Source of the DNA: Candidatus Latescibacterota bacterium
Lineage (GTDB): Bacteria; Latescibacterota; UBA2968; UBA8231
Assembly (NCBI GenBank): GCA_003529325.1
Contig: DPVW01000425.1
Coordinates: 7,023 to 14,656, forward strand
DNA: 7,634 bases
Direction of reading: 5' to 3'
Shown: in pieces, positions 7,456 to 7,634 of the stretch
Position numbering within the stretch: position 1 is the first letter of the stretch
Layout: the number at the start of each line of letters is the position of its first letter
Notes under the pieces: generated by a model
Told to the model about the DNA's origin: nothing
Database searches by the model: none
Seen by the model: only the letters and a program-made list of their open reading frames with translations
Program-made: the position numbers and the translations under genes

Positions 7456-7634
7456 ATGCTTGAGCAGCCTGCTCCTGACACCTGCGTCGCCATACTCTGT
7501 GGGGGGCTGAGCCGGCGTATGGGTGGCCGCACCAAAGCCGCTCTGCCCCTTGGTGACACGACGGTCCTCGGACAGATACTGGCGACCACGGCAGCCCTGG
7601 ACCTGCCACGGCTGCTGGTGACGGGCACGGGGCC
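7456..7634 (+). CDS. MobA/MocA-like nucleotidyltransferase, 5' part only
   Basis: The first 59 codons are present and the gene runs off the window end. The translation shows the nucleotide-binding N-terminus of the MobA/MocA/IspD-like NTP-transferase superfamily: VAILCGGLSRRMGGRTKAALPLGD (residues 11-34), with the Gly-rich loop, the Arg-Met-Gly signature and the lysine of the KAALPLG segment. Such enzymes transfer GMP or CMP to molybdopterin, or activate other phosphorylated substrates. The visible part cannot decide between MobA, MocA and a relative. The start is ATG at 7456, 46 bases after larB, with only a weak GAG upstream (7449-7451). Same strand and short spacing suggest co-transcription with larB. 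Confidence 0.8.
   Translation, partial: MLEQPAPDTCVAILCGGLSRRMGGRTKAALPLGDTTVLGQILATTAALDLPRLLVTGTG

Noticed and set aside
6675..7628. Minus-strand frame of 317 codons opposite larB
   Set aside because: LarB and the transferase start are certain on the plus strand; the antisense product is Arg/Gly/Asp-rich without motifs.

Overview
The window reads as ordinary, well-packed chromosomal DNA of a GC-rich, diderm (lipoprotein-bearing) bacterium. The genes point to a free-living anaerobe or facultative organism, but nothing visible fixes the phylum. Lipoproteins joining Ig-like repeats to a cysteine-rich formylglycine-generating-enzyme-like domain are frequent in Myxococcota/deltaproteobacterial and FCB-type lineages; assigning the organism there is only an inference. 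I see no rRNA, tRNA, CRISPR array, insertion sequence or phage gene.

Layout. Bases 1-235 hold no convincing gene, but they contain an AT-rich promoter-like island with a perfect 16-bp tandem repeat. Four plus-strand genes follow with short gaps: ppdK (pyruvate, phosphate dikinase, 236-2887), parA (2897-3730), parB (3770-4660) and a secreted lipoprotein with Ig-like repeats and an FGE-like domain (4700-6028). The gaps of 9, 39 and 39 bases make a single transcription unit plausible. Converging on it from the minus strand is a small membrane protein with a coiled-coil-like helix (6166-6399). A second short frame (5999-6166) follows it, either overlapping it at a TGATG junction or belonging to the same protein broken by a -1 frame change. 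After a divergent intergenic region (6400-6632) come larB (6633-7409) and the start of a MobA/MocA-type nucleotidyltransferase gene that runs off the window end (7456 onward).

How the genes may work together. ParA and ParB form the chromosome-partition ATPase and CTP-dependent DNA clamp. PpdK interconverts PEP and pyruvate and has no known link to partition, so that neighbourhood is probably transcriptional. LarB performs the first step of nickel-pincer nucleotide cofactor synthesis (carboxylation and hydrolysis of nicotinic acid adenine dinucleotide); its partners LarC and LarE are not in the window. The adjacent nucleotidyltransferase suggests a cofactor-related cluster continuing downstream.

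I did not find a clear undescribed system. The points most worth a second look are the minus-strand small gene pair/frameshift, the FGE-like lipoprotein lacking an evident catalytic cysteine pair, the repeated promoter element before ppdK, and the larB-nucleotidyltransferase pairing.
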